NCBI GenBank assembly: GCA_022495005.1 | Contig: JAGYXB010000653.1 | Location: forward strand, 992,001-1,056,000 | Length of the DNA stretch: 64,000 bases | Direction: 5' to 3' | Source: Rhyacophila brunnea | Taxonomy: Eukaryota > Arthropoda > Insecta > Trichoptera > Rhyacophilidae | Shown here: piece by piece, positions 55,801 through 60,044 of the stretch | How positions within the stretch are numbered: the first letter of the stretch is position 1 | How the letters are laid out: every line of letters starts with the position of its first letter | Position numbers and translations under genes: made by a program | Notes under the pieces: generated by a model | What the model was told of the DNA's origin: nothing | Database searches by the model: none | The model's input: the letters and a program-made list of their open reading frames with translations, nothing else

Positions 55801-58444
55801 TATCCAATGCGAATAAAGATATATTATAAGAGTAGTTGTTTGCCAATGAAAAGGTTTCAAAAGGGTTACAAAAATCTTATATAAATATTTATAAAATATA
55901 ACTAAAACATTAGGTAAGTAGCTAATCACGAGTTCGATTTTCGAGTTACTTTTCAATATACAAAATATATACTTTGAAAGCGAATTGTTCTAATATCAAG
56001 GTATTCCTTATATAACATATTGGTTTCTTAGATACAATAAGATAGTAAGTAATAATTAATAAATGTAGTTTTAATTATTTTAGATTAATCAGTTAGATTG
56101 TATTAAAAACTATAGGTACCTAATTTGAAAAATTTCGATCAGAAGCAATAGATAATTATTAAATGATGATTCAAAATAATATATTTTTACATTTTTGGTT
56201 CGACATTTTTTCATCGGAATTTTAATTTAATTGAAAGGCATGGTATTATGTTCAACCAATTATAGTTTAAGCTACTGATTTACTATAGATAGGTAATATG
56301 AGCACATAGGCTGAGTAGGAATTTAATTGTTTTGTGAAAACCCATAAGTATGTTAAAAAATAAATGCACAATAACAAGGGAGCGGTGAGAGTTCCAACGG
56401 GCTTGTAGAATAATTGTTTTTCCTTCCCTTTCATGTTTAATTTTTTACTGCCAACCTGTTTCAAAACTAACCCCTTTCACATACGAACAAACTTTAAAAC
56501 CGCGGCGTTAATCCACTCAACTATTCACTTTTGGAATAGCGCCACTTAACACGGGCAACACTTTGGACCCTTATTACATAGATAGGGTGTCAGATACATA
56601 GCGTAGGTAGGTAACTGTATACACATGAATTCCCTTCATTTAATTTTACATGTAATTCATTCCGCTTTCTGTACATGGTGGATTTATATGCCTTACGTAT
56701 TTACGCCTGTCTAGAAATTCATTACAGTTCCCATTCAATATAGTCAAACCGTATGTCGGTAGGAGGGTATCATGCCTAGCAGAACAAGATGAAACAACAG
56801 GTTGATTATGCCATTATTATAAACTTCATTTAATATTCAAAACAAAATGTTGTAGGTAATTCAGCAATCCTGAAATTAACATACGAAATTAGCTTTCTTT
56901 TATCCATATGTATTCATTCAGAAAAATTTTCCTTCGACATACAGTCGAACTCGGTTATTACGATCACGGACATAGCGAGATTTCGGATGTAATGAGGAAA
57001 CATTCGTTGAGATTTTAGTTTATGATTTTCTCCATACATTTATAGACTTTTATAACGCGCAGCTTATCGGATATTCCGAGCTGAAATACTGTTAATGTGT
57101 CGATCATTTAAAAACATTTCGACCCTTAGCAAGAAAATCTGATCGGACAGGATGCCGCCGGGGACGGATTACATTTATGATACTAGTTAAGTGTCTAAGT
57201 ACCTACCTAATTTTTGTTCTCACCGACAATAATAAAAAAATTATCCACGCGTATGGTTGAAAAATCCAAGTTTTGTGAAGTACATGGGTACCTACCAGCG
57301 TTCATTACAATAAACAACTTCTTTTGTAGCTTATGAAGGCCATGCTTGTTTCGGGGATCTTTACTATGGTTTTCAGATTTTTTATTTTCGACTTTTTTTG
57401 TTGTGACCGCTCATTTAAAAATACCTATTCCATGATATTACGAGTACCGCTTATAATGAGAAAATTCAGTCGCTGCCATCTTCCTCGTAATAACCAATTT
57501 CGACTGTATTTCATTTTAGTTAAAATTGTATCTGCATATTTTATAATTCAGTATCAATACATTTATTATTTTAATCATTAATTGTGTGTATATAAATAGA
57601 TTAATTCAATCCATGAAACCCCATAGCCACCAAGTGTACATACGCGTAGAAGAACGATAACTAGTGTTTTATTATCGAGATTAGTAAAAATTAACATTAT
57701 AATGTGATTACCTATAAAATTAATAATATATAATATATATATGGTCATAATAAACATTTAAATCATGTCTATTTGTATCGTATCAAAATAAGGGTTTAGA
57801 TAACAATATTAATTGCAAATTAAACCTTCAAAATTGTTTAGCCCAATATGGCCTAGCGGTAACGTATCGATTTAAAATGTTGTGTGTACCGCATTTGAAT
57901 CTGGCAAATCTAACTTAAACATTCATTTTTCGTCATAATAAACTCTGTTAATAAGGCCAGTATAATTCTCTTGGGATCGTACATAGTGATTTAATGTAAA
58001 TGTTACTAAGTTTTGATTTTCTCTTACACTGTATAATAATTACTCTTCTTATTTTATATTTCGTCTATCAAAAATTAGATAACCTCACTAATGTATTCGT
58101 TGGAAATGTGTGACTGTGTATTAAATTTGGTACTTTAATTAATTTCGAATTTTATATGTCACTGTGTTACCAACCACAACATTTTCAATACCACTCTCGC
58201 TAATTTAATTTTCAAAAGTCACTAATGGTATGTTTTTCTGCCGACAGGTGTCACCATTCTGCTGTCACTGACAGTGTTTCTCAACATGGTGGCGGAGACG
58301 ATGCCCGCGACATCCGACGCCGTACCCCTTCTCGGCACCTACTTCAACTGCATCATGTTCATGGTCGCCTCTTCTGTCGTATCGACCATCCTCATTCTCA
58401 ACTATCATCATCGAAATGCTGATACGCACGAGATGAGCGATTGG
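1767..58444 (+). CDS. nAChRalpha6: Nicotinic acetylcholine receptor subunit alpha6-like gene, eight exons in window, 3' incomplete
   Basis: The gene encodes a subunit of a pentameric cation channel in the neuronal plasma membrane, gated by acetylcholine; insect alpha6 is known as the spinosyn target. Eight exons join in frame through GT/AG sites (lengths 58, 140, 45, 110, 181, 76, 195, 197) to give 334 codons. Visible in order: signal peptide (about 1-20), ligand-binding domain (about 24-233), loop [10 protein letters not shown] (109-117), Cys-loop C151 to C165 with 13 residues between, loop B W172, vicinal C216-C217 in YYNCCPEPY marking an alpha subunit, TM1 (235-258), GEK (263-265) before TM2 (270-290), TM3 (299-319). 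TM4 and the cytoplasmic loop lie past the window end. Assignment to alpha6 rather than alpha7 or alpha5 rests on remembered family sequence, especially [13 protein letters not shown] and [11 protein letters not shown], so alpha7 remains a minor alternative. Confidence 0.88.
2612..2675 (+). repeat. tRNA-like SINE head (weak)
   Basis: ATAGGTAACGCTGTGCTCT resembles a tRNA A box, and TGCGTTCGAGTTCTCTCGGC resembles a B box with part of a T stem, followed by a T-run. It fits a decayed tRNA-derived SINE but not an intact tRNA. Confidence 0.35.
4324..5209. repeat. Foldback element with arms of about 206 bp
   Basis: The left arm 4324-4529 (from CATGCTCAGAGTACATC to CTAATGTTTTAGAA) recurs in reverse complement at 4999-5209 (TTCTAAAACATTAG to ACGCTGAGCATG) with scattered differences and a few indels. 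The 469-bp spacer is AT-rich with no open frame. Such long inverted arms around a short core suggest a foldback DNA element or MITE. Confidence 0.75.
5794..6465. repeat. Foldback repeat of about 670 bp, complete copy
   Basis: The two halves are imperfect inverted repeats. TCAAATGTTCACATTTGAAG, GAATGTGCAAGTCGAGT and CCCCTATATGAACCCGTGGC on the left match the reverse complement of the right half. The inner parts (CCCTGCCTAGACGAAACCAT and GCTTGGTTTTATGCAGGGC) also pair. Related sequence occurs at 63560-64000 and as a fragment at 21483-21545. Confidence 0.7.
6558..6610 (+). mobile_element. Possible hAT-like element end (fragment)
   Basis: CAGGCATGTCCAACTTCC and TGTGATCTGCTTT resemble the left end of hAT non-autonomous elements. 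I could not find the matching right end, so this is at best a fragment. Confidence 0.3.
6943..7309. mobile_element. Short element with ATCAAAACTCGTCTCG termini
   Basis: ATCAAAACTCGTCTCG at the left end recurs in reverse complement (CGAGACGAGTTTTGAT) at the right end, enclosing about 370 bp without a convincing gene. This is the layout of a small non-autonomous DNA transposon. No clear target-site duplication was seen. Confidence 0.5.
7378..7995 (+). repeat. Dispersed repeat with CGGGTCTGCCGGATGGC, copy 1
   Basis: Blocks recur in the same order at 39983-40350: ATTAATATGGACGAA, ATGACACTCACTTT, CGGGTCTGCC, then CGCCATTACAATAAAGGT with TATAAATTC and TCGCATAATG. They mark a diverged transposon of unknown class. 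Confidence 0.55.
8400..8590. promoter_or_regulatory. Less AT-rich intronic patch with homeodomain-like TAATTAG sites
   Basis: This patch is more complex than the surrounding AT-rich intron and has three TAATTAG words (GTGTAATTAGT, GGTAATTAGG, CAGTAATTAGT), the core bound by many homeodomain proteins, plus a TGACGTCA site. It could be an intronic enhancer; that is inference from composition and motifs only. Confidence 0.25.
8927..9142 (+). mobile_element. MITE of the ACAACGTTTT family, internally deleted copy
   Basis: It retains ATTATTGGTTGCTAGG, GTCCTAGCAACTA, ATATACGTGCGTTACTATGG and the tail AAAAACGTTATGT shared with 18274-18715, but lacks about 220 bp of the left interior. The left terminus is mutated to ACAGCGTTTT. 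Confidence 0.6.
9831..9935 (+). repeat. Dispersed repeat with TGGCGAGTGACAAGGATTCT, copy 1
   Basis: GATTGAAGAATTATTGGCGA, GTGACAAGGATTCTTGG, then GAAATGGACATGG matches 50064-50175 at similar spacing. It looks like a piece of an old transposon; frames are broken by stops in both copies. Confidence 0.45.
10008..10078 (+). repeat. tRNA-like SINE head
   Basis: A B-box-like GGGTTCAAATCCTCTTCGGT followed by ATTTTA, with a weak A-box region just upstream. The same GGTTCAAATC...TTCGGT arrangement occurs at 50645-50720, so this is probably a SINE family. Confidence 0.4.
12304..12420. mobile_element. Palindromic MITE, copy 1
   Basis: CCGGGTCCACACTGGCAACA with TGTCGCGCGACAACCTCGTT is followed after a few bases by its near-perfect reverse complement, ending AGTGTGGACCCGG. 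The 117 bp is thus almost one long hairpin. It abuts the TTAA-ended element starting at 12422. A second copy is at 52341-52486. Confidence 0.75.
12422..13153 (-). mobile_element. TTAA-ended MITE family, longest copy (732 bp)
   Basis: Read on the minus strand it starts TTAAGACGATACTTCAGTGA and ends CAGCTGATGTATAGCCTTAT (final A lost to mutation). Both flanks match the 360-bp copies (CGTGTAAAGATGACTAAAAA; AATAAACAGAACATTAAATG), but it has about 370 bp of extra interior from 12580 to 12960. It may be nearer the parent element, or hold a nested insertion. No transposase is recognisable. Confidence 0.65.
12898..12965 (+). repeat. Short dispersed repeat with a GCCGTG/CACGGC hairpin, copy 2
   Basis: Same block as 745-812: GAAAGCGGCCGTGCATATCC, ACGGCTGTGCA, then GACGGGTGGTGGTGGGCA. 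It lies within the long TTAA-ended copy at 12422-13153, so it may be part of that element's interior or a nested insertion. Confidence 0.5.
16241..16795 (+). pseudogene. Non-LTR retrotransposon, C-terminal reverse transcriptase fragment
   Basis: An open frame with no real start codon reads [20 protein letters not shown], then [20 protein letters not shown]. This matches the conserved tail after the reverse transcriptase of insect jockey/CR1-type elements, where a VWNP segment is followed by R-E-x-x-Q-K-R-F and a [14 protein letters not shown] motif. The frame opens right after an in-frame TAG at 16238, so the rest of the protein is missing or was never inserted (5'-truncated copy). The last third is low-complexity Tyr/Phe/Ile from AT-rich DNA and is probably 3' UTR. 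A run of AATAAATAAAAAAAG near 16960 may be its tail. It sits in intron 1 in the same direction as the host gene. Confidence 0.7.
16640..16870. repeat. AT-rich low-complexity tract
   Basis: Dense TATATA/ATTATAATAT sequence covers the 3' end of the retrotransposon fragment. It holds no other feature. Confidence 0.5.
17880..18110. other. Less AT-rich intronic patch
   Basis: The patch contains words such as CCCCCTGGCATCCGAGATTC and GGAATTCCGGGCCGGACGAA in an AT-rich intron. It does not match the repeat families in the window and has no open frame of note. It could be a conserved non-coding element. Confidence 0.2.
18274..18715 (+). mobile_element. MITE of the ACAACGTTTT family, full-length copy
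   Basis: A 442-bp element starts ACAACGTTTT and ends AAAAAACGTTGT, its reverse complement. The interior (GTTTGTCCAGTACAAATC, CATCTTTAAGCAGAATTG, ATTATTGGTTGCTA) recurs at 23052 and 32818 in the opposite orientation. No open frame, so it is non-autonomous. Confidence 0.7.
20896..21236 (+). mobile_element. TTAA-ended MITE family, degenerate copy
   Basis: It starts TTAAGAGCATACCTCAGTGA and ends TGCCTCAGCTGAATAGCCTT. The interior CGTGTAAAGATGACTAAAAA and CATGTCAATGAATATATTAA matches copies at 24267 and 37255. Confidence 0.65.
21483..21545. repeat. Fragment of the foldback repeat
   Basis: CTACCTCCACCCTTCGCCAC followed by TGGGTCTCA matches the right arm of the element at 5794-6465 (CTACCTCCACCCTTTGCTAC). 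Only a short piece remains. Confidence 0.45.
22434..22573 (+). CDS. nAChRalpha6: nAChR alpha6-like exon 2: N terminus of mature subunit
   Basis: The exon follows a T-rich tract ending TTTTTTCAG and stops before GTCAGT. With the last base of exon 1 it encodes residues 20-66, from [12 protein letters not shown] to [11 protein letters not shown]. The N-terminal helix motif HEKRLL and the segment [20 protein letters not shown] are hallmarks of the insect alpha5-7 group. N47-E-S is a possible glycosylation site. The exon is strongly GC-biased compared with the surrounding intron, which confirms selection. It ends in phase 0, exactly before DEKNQ of exon 3. Confidence 0.93.
23052..23430 (-). mobile_element. 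MITE of the ACAACGTTTT family, copy in intron 2
   Basis: It starts ACAACGTTTTTAAA and ends GAAAAACGTTGT. The interior reads as the reverse complement of 18274-18715 (for example AGTAACGCTTCTATATATTA and TAGCAACCAATAATGG). Confidence 0.7.
24267..24626 (+). mobile_element. TTAA-ended MITE family, intact-looking 360-bp copy
   Basis: It starts TTAAGAGCATACTTCAG and ends CTGAAGTATAGCCTTAA, giving imperfect 17-bp inverted termini TTAAGNNNATACTTCAG. TTAA at both ends suggests the TTAA target duplication of piggyBac-like elements, although the terminal bases after TTAA do not resemble canonical piggyBac. Confidence 0.7.
26045..26150 (-). repeat. tRNA-like SINE head (reverse, weak)
   Basis: On the minus strand GTCAGGTTCGAATCCTGGGT is an almost canonical B box with T-stem complementarity. 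An A box is not clear, so this is a tRNA-derived relic rather than a tRNA gene. Confidence 0.35.
27508..27788 (+). mobile_element. TTAA-ended MITE family, 281-bp variant
   Basis: It starts TTAAGACGATACCC and ends AAGATATAGCCTTAA. The right half (CAATAAACAGAACATTAAAT to GATCTTTTTAGACCATGCCT) matches the family; the left half differs from the other copies, so it is a recombinant or a different subfamily. Confidence 0.6.
29722..29766 (+). CDS. nAChRalpha6: nAChR alpha6-like exon 3, 45 bp (alternatively spliced position in relatives)
   Basis: A 45-bp exon between TTTCTTTCCAG and GTAAGT encodes [15 protein letters not shown] (residues 67-81), in phase 0 on both sides. This is the standard 15-codon exon of cys-loop receptor genes and is loop-D proximal. 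In Drosophila alpha6 this position has two mutually exclusive versions (3a and 3b). I read introns 2 and 3 and saw only this one version, although 45 bp is short enough to miss a diverged copy. Confidence 0.92.
30278..30385 (+). pseudogene. RTE-like retrotransposon fragment
   Basis: Translated pieces [11 protein letters not shown] and, after a stop and frame shift, [17 protein letters not shown] match the RTE-type C-terminal region, where F-G-H-hydrophobic-x-R-K-D is followed by a hydrophobic/G-x-x-x-G-R-R-S-x-G-R segment. It is short and broken, so only a relic. Confidence 0.5.
30930..31020 (+). repeat. Dispersed repeat with TTAACGTTATATGCCAGAT, copy 1
   Basis: TTAACGTTATATGCCAGAT and TGCTAGATCTGACAA in this order match the reverse complement of 48715-48800. 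A fragment of the second block (TTGTCAGATCTAGC) also occurs near 42196. Confidence 0.5.
31953..32396 (+). pseudogene. Decayed RTE-like retrotransposon C terminus
   Basis: Reading + strand gives [18 protein letters not shown], a TAG where Trp is expected, then [17 protein letters not shown]. After shifts come [23 protein letters not shown] and the final [10 protein letters not shown]. These are, in order, the familiar motifs at the end of RTE-clade reverse transcriptases ([30 protein letters not shown]-x-D-R-x-x-W). At least three stops and several shifts make it non-functional. It lies in intron 3 in the same orientation as the receptor gene. Confidence 0.75.
32818..33212 (-). mobile_element. 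MITE of the ACAACGTTTT family, copy in intron 3
   Basis: It starts ACAACATTTTTAAA and ends AAAAACGTTGT. The interior carries CCATAGTAACGTACGTATAT, CCTTAGCAACCAATAATAG and TTGCAAGATTTGTACTGG, the reverse of the copy at 18274. Confidence 0.7.
34245..34315 (+). repeat. tRNA-like SINE head
   Basis: GGTGCACATTGGGGAGAATC resembles an A-box region, and TTCGGGTTCAAGTCCCGTCG is a B box with a T-arm stem (CGGG/CCCG). It is followed by a T-rich tail. Consistent with a tRNA-derived SINE. Confidence 0.4.
35384..35427. repeat. Degenerate CCTAA array (arthropod telomere-type motif)
   Basis: CCTAACCTAACCTAACCGAA and related CCTAA units run for about 44 bp. This is the complement of the arthropod TTAGG telomere repeat, here an interstitial short array and not a chromosome end. 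Confidence 0.6.
35678..35752 (-). repeat. tRNA-like SINE head (reverse)
   Basis: The minus strand reads ATAACTCAATGGGTAAGAGC, a good A box in a D-arm context, then TGTGTTTGTATCCCATTCGG as a B-box-like segment, and a T-rich continuation. It fits a tRNA-derived SINE rather than a functional tRNA, because the acceptor stem is not formed. Confidence 0.45.
37255..37625 (+). mobile_element. TTAA-ended MITE family, 371-bp copy in intron 3
   Basis: It starts TTAAGAGCATCAGTGAAACA and ends CTGAAGTATAGCCTTAA, with the shared interior GTAATTTCGCATTCGTTTCC and GACCATGCCTCAGCTGAAG. Confidence 0.7.
39983..40350 (+). repeat. Dispersed repeat with CGGGTCTGCCGAATGGC, copy 2
   Basis: Same block order as 7378-7995, and the TCTGCCGAATGG and CATTACAATA words occur twice within it, so this copy carries an internal partial duplication. 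Confidence 0.55.
44811..45202. mobile_element. GC-ended non-autonomous element, probably hAT-like
   Basis: The left end TCACGGCCCCCATAAGGGTG and the reverse complement of the right end (TCATGGCCCCCACACCCTGA) are related and enclose about 390 bp of AT-rich sequence. GGGGCCC-rich ends are common in hAT-derived repeats. Flanks are both ATAT-rich, so a target duplication cannot be judged. Confidence 0.45.
45830..46150. other. Less AT-rich intronic patch of unknown content
   Basis: About 320 bp with balanced base composition (for example GGGAAAGCTGGCCGCGGTGT, TTGGCGCGCCTACAACTAC). Short open frames exist on both strands but match nothing I know. It may be a conserved element or old transposon. 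Confidence 0.2.
46249..46517. mobile_element. Small hAT-like non-autonomous element
   Basis: The left end CTTTGATTCTCAACCAGGGT and the right end (reverse complement TCCCTCAACCTTTATTGG) share a TCTCAACC-like terminus. Flanks ACCTAGAG (46241-46248) and ACCTAGAT (46518-46525) match at 7 of 8 bases, as expected for a hAT 8-bp target duplication. Confidence 0.5.
48715..48800 (-). repeat. Dispersed repeat with TTGTCAGATCTAGCA, copy 2
   Basis: CTTGTCAGATCTAGCATTTT followed by ATCTGGCATATAACGTTA is the inverse of the copy at 30930-31020. The class is unknown. Confidence 0.5.
49440..49549 (+). CDS. nAChRalpha6: nAChR alpha6-like exon 4: loop A region
   Basis: The 110-bp exon follows an AAATTTTAG acceptor and ends ACAACAG before GTATGA. 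It encodes residues 82-117 plus two bases of codon 118: [45 protein letters not shown] is loop A of the agonist site. N91-T-S is a possible glycosylation site. A length of 110 bp is typical of this exon across nicotinic receptor genes. Phase 2 at the end is completed by the T opening exon 5, giving Ser118. Confidence 0.94.
50064..50175 (+). repeat. Dispersed repeat with TGGCGAGTGACAGGGATCCT, copy 2
   Basis: GATTGATTGCAAAAAAACTG, GCGAGTGACAGGGATCCTTG, then GGTGGACATGG pairs with 9831-9935. It lies in intron 4 of the receptor gene. Confidence 0.45.
50215..50285 (+). repeat. tRNA-like SINE head
   Basis: AGAGGTAAATGCAATGG is a possible A box, and GATGCAGGGTTCGATTCCCT then GCC forms a clear T arm with a canonical GGTTCGATTCC B box. 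The remaining cloverleaf is not formed. A T-rich tail follows. Confidence 0.45.
50645..50720 (+). repeat. tRNA-like SINE head
   Basis: AGATGGCGCTCTGATTTAGC followed by ATGGGTTCAAATCACATTCG resembles A and B boxes. The B-box context matches the one at 10008-10078. Confidence 0.35.
51245..51330 (+). repeat. tRNA-like SINE head (weak)
   Basis: GTGTGTTTGAATCCAATTTT is B-box-like and sits in the same arrangement as the other SINE heads, with a long T-run shortly after. The A box is unclear. Confidence 0.3.
51666..51846 (+). CDS. nAChRalpha6: nAChR alpha6-like exon 5: Cys-loop and loop B
   Basis: The 181-bp exon follows ATTTTCAAG and ends TTTCAG before GTAAAC. It encodes residues 118-178, starting [20 protein letters not shown]. 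It carries the Cys-loop from C151 to C165 (core [13 protein letters not shown]), the N136-G-S sequon, and loop [10 protein letters not shown] with the aromatic-box W172. The residue after T173 is His (CAC at 51832-51834), where I recall Tyr in related insect subunits. The reading frame continues open into the intron to 51897, but homology to the next exon places the junction at 51846. Confidence 0.95.
52341..52486. mobile_element. Palindromic MITE, copy 2
   Basis: CGGCCACACCGAAAACAAGT and CGCGCGACAACTCGTTAAAT pair with the reverse complement ending TTGTTGCCGGTGTGGACC. It is the same family as 12304-12420, with a longer AT-rich centre, inserted in intron 5. Confidence 0.7.
52958..53033 (+). 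CDS. nAChRalpha6: nAChR alpha6-like exon 6: end of ligand-binding domain
   Basis: A 76-bp exon, too short to appear as an open frame of its own, follows ATACTTTTAG and ends before GTGAGA. It encodes residues 179-203 plus one base: [19 protein letters not shown] then GEWELI. The sequence is diagnostic of insect alpha6-type subunits. It splices in phase 1 to exon 7, where GC completes Gly204 ahead of VPGKRNE. Both junctions are unambiguous because the joined protein reads straight through known family sequence. Confidence 0.93.
54399..54593 (+). CDS. nAChRalpha6: nAChR alpha6-like exon 7: loop C and TM1
   Basis: The 195-bp exon follows CTACAACAG and ends TTTGG before GTAAAT. It encodes residues 205-268 plus flanking split codons. 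It includes [20 protein letters not shown] with the adjacent cysteines C216-C217 that define alpha subunits (loop C), then [20 protein letters not shown] (TM1 with the conserved Pro244), and [11 protein letters not shown] leading to TM2. GEK at 263-265 forms the inner charged ring of cation-selective channels. Confidence 0.95.
55477..55692. mobile_element. Small hAT-like non-autonomous element in intron 7
   Basis: The ends CAGGGTTCGAAATGG and (reverse complement) CAGCGCTCGAAATGG are near-identical inverted termini, and CCGGAGCGC also pairs internally. Flanks GCTTTGTC (55469-55476) and GCTTTGTG (55693-55700) match at 7 of 8 bases. No coding capacity. Confidence 0.65.
56942..57506. mobile_element. 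pogo/Tigger-like non-autonomous element
   Basis: The termini CAGTCGAACTCGGTTATTAC and (reverse complement) CAGTCGAAATTGGTTATTAC are inverted, differ at two positions, and are flanked by TA on both sides (56940-56941, 57507-57508), the duplication used by Tc1/mariner/pogo elements. The internal TTATNACGA-type words are typical of Tigger-like ends. It is 565 bp with no intact transposase frame. Confidence 0.75.
57845..57912 (+). repeat. tRNA-like SINE head
   Basis: ATGGCCTAGCGGTAACGTAT matches an A box within a D arm; GTACCGCATTTGAATCTGGC gives a degenerate B box. The body is decayed. Confidence 0.4.
58248..58444 (+). CDS. nAChRalpha6: nAChR alpha6-like exon 8: TM2 pore helix and TM3
   Basis: The 197-bp exon follows TTTTTCTGCCGACAG and ends GATTGG before GTAAGA. 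It encodes residues 269-334: [19 protein letters not shown] (pore-lining TM2), [30 protein letters not shown] (TM3) and [16 protein letters not shown]. Gly298 (GGC, 58334-58336) at the top of TM3 corresponds, as far as I can align it from memory, to the thrips alpha6 Gly275 whose change to Glu gives spinosad resistance; here it is the sensitive-type Gly. In Drosophila alpha6 this exon has alternative versions; only one is seen here. The exon ends in phase 0, and the next exon must lie beyond the window. Confidence 0.95.
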
Positions 58445-58770
58445 GTAAGACATTATAGCTTTACCATTACACCGTTTTAACAGCGATATGCGGAACTAAA
58501 AATCCTCCCGCTCTTTTAAATATATAGATATTCTCCACTGCCACCTTTGTCCTTTATAGTTTATACTAAATAAAAAATGTTGAAAAAGCCTTCTTCTACG
58601 GAGATATAGCTATGTAATTAAAGCAACAAAAAAAATACCATTGTTCCAAAGATTAAGTTAGCTACGAGAGTAATTTTGCATTGCAGGTTTATTTGCAGGA
58701 AACTTCACACTACTGCTATGACATTTATTTGCCAACTTGCATTATGTATTAGAGTTTATTAGTTTTGCAG

Positions 58771-59240
58771 TGACAAAACAGAACAACGATAAATTTAACT
58801 TAAAAACTTAACGAAATTAGGTAGGTATATAATTTGATTTATTATGGCGTATTGAAAATCTGTGCTATTAAAAATCTATCAACATATTAGAGATAGGACA
58901 ACTTCAATATTAAATTTATATTTTTTCTGAAAGGTCATAGTTATATGTGTCGCTAGATTTCAAAATCAGCCAAGTCCATAATAGATGAATAGGAGAAAAA
59001 CAGGTTTTTGTTTTCTCAAATACACAGTCACAAGGGTGAAAGTTTATTTTATTTTGAGTATAGAATATTTAAAATGAATAAATTCCACATTTTGATAATG
59101 CAGAAATGTTAGAAAGCAGTAGTTCTTCAGCAATTCACAAAAAAATCAAAAATACCTAAAGGTGGACTTGGCTGATTTTGAAATGTAGCGACATATTTAT
59201 CGTTGTTCTGTTTTGTCACTGTTCTGTTTGGCCGGTTACC
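58771..59240. repeat. Foldback unit with TGACAAAACAGAACA ends, unit 1
   Basis: TGACAAAACAGAACAACGAT near the left end pairs with ATCGTTGTTCTGTTTTGTCA near the right. A nested pair TGTCGCTAGATTTCAAAATC (58949) and GATTTTGAAATGTAGCGACA (59173) also folds. The right end carries GGCCGGTTACCGG. A second unit follows at 59580-60044. Confidence 0.55.
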
Positions 59241-59504
59241 GGATATAATAATATATGACCAAGGATATGTAAGAGGGCAATGATATTAAGGCTAAAATCA
59301 GGCCACACTGTGAGTAAGAGATTTGTTAAAAAAATATTCAATTATTACCAAATTAATGTAAGTAAGTAAAGACAAAAATTTTGAGAGATTCCTGACGCTG
59401 ATTAATAATGAACAAACCACACAATCTAGTCACCAATATTTAGCAAATTTTGTAAAACACTTCAGTTGCATGACTACTAGTTAATTTCGTTAAAAATAAT
59501 TTGA

Positions 59505-59580
59505 AGAAACAGGTAGCTAAATTGGTAAAGTACATTGGCCAGAATCGGATGGATATTGGCTCGAGTCTTGTCTGGCGTCA
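59505..59580 (+). repeat. tRNA-like SINE head
   Basis: AGGTAGCTAAATTGGTAAAG is a good A box in D-arm context, and ATTGGCTCGAGTCTTGTCTG a degenerate B box. It abuts the TGACAAAACAGAACA array. Confidence 0.4.
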
Positions 59581-60044
59581 AACAGAACAGTTACAAAACA
59601 GAACATAACAAAACAGAACGTTGACAAAACAGAAAATGACAAAACAGAACAGTGACAAAACAGAACAGCCAGGGGAAAAATAAAACATTCATTTTTGTGA
59701 AATCTGTTTTTTTTACATACCGTGAATGTTCAAGATGTGTACAAATTACAAATTTAAGACGTTCACAACATGACATTTAAAAACAAAGAAACAGTCTAAA
59801 GAATAAATAAATATATGCAGTATCAGAAAAACAAAAGTTAAGTAAAAGGTACAAAATTATAAAAAAAATGAAATATAAAAATTATAAATTATATAGCATG
59901 GAAGCACACAGGATGAGCTTTTTAATTATATTTTAAGCCTAATTTATAAAACAACGTCCACCTATACTCATCCCCATAATTCACATCCTCATGTTCTGTT
60001 TTGTCACCGTTCTATTTTGTCATGTTCTGTTTTGTCCGGTTACC
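59580..60044. repeat. Foldback unit with TGACAAAACAGAACA array, unit 2
   Basis: The left side has about six imperfect copies of a roughly 15-bp word (ACAAAACAGAACA type) and the right side three inverted copies (TGTTCTGTTTTGTCA), then TTGTCCGGTTACCG. The right end resembles the right end of unit 1. Short frames reading FCFVTVLFC are translations of this array, not proteins. Confidence 0.55.

Larger units (their letters stand above)
54594..58247 (+). other. nAChRalpha6: Intron 7 (3.65 kb)
   Basis: Donor GTAAAT and acceptor CCGACAG. It contains a small hAT-like element (55477-55692), a pogo/Tigger-like element (56942-57506) and a SINE-like head near 57845. I saw no alternative copy of the TM2-TM3 exon in it. 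Confidence 0.8.

Noticed and set aside
58225..58453. Frames on both strands over exon 8
   Set aside because: Shadows of the TM2-TM3 exon.
59580..60044. CRISPR-like array
   Set aside because: Repeats are short, imperfect and almost without spacers, in an insect intron; no cas genes.
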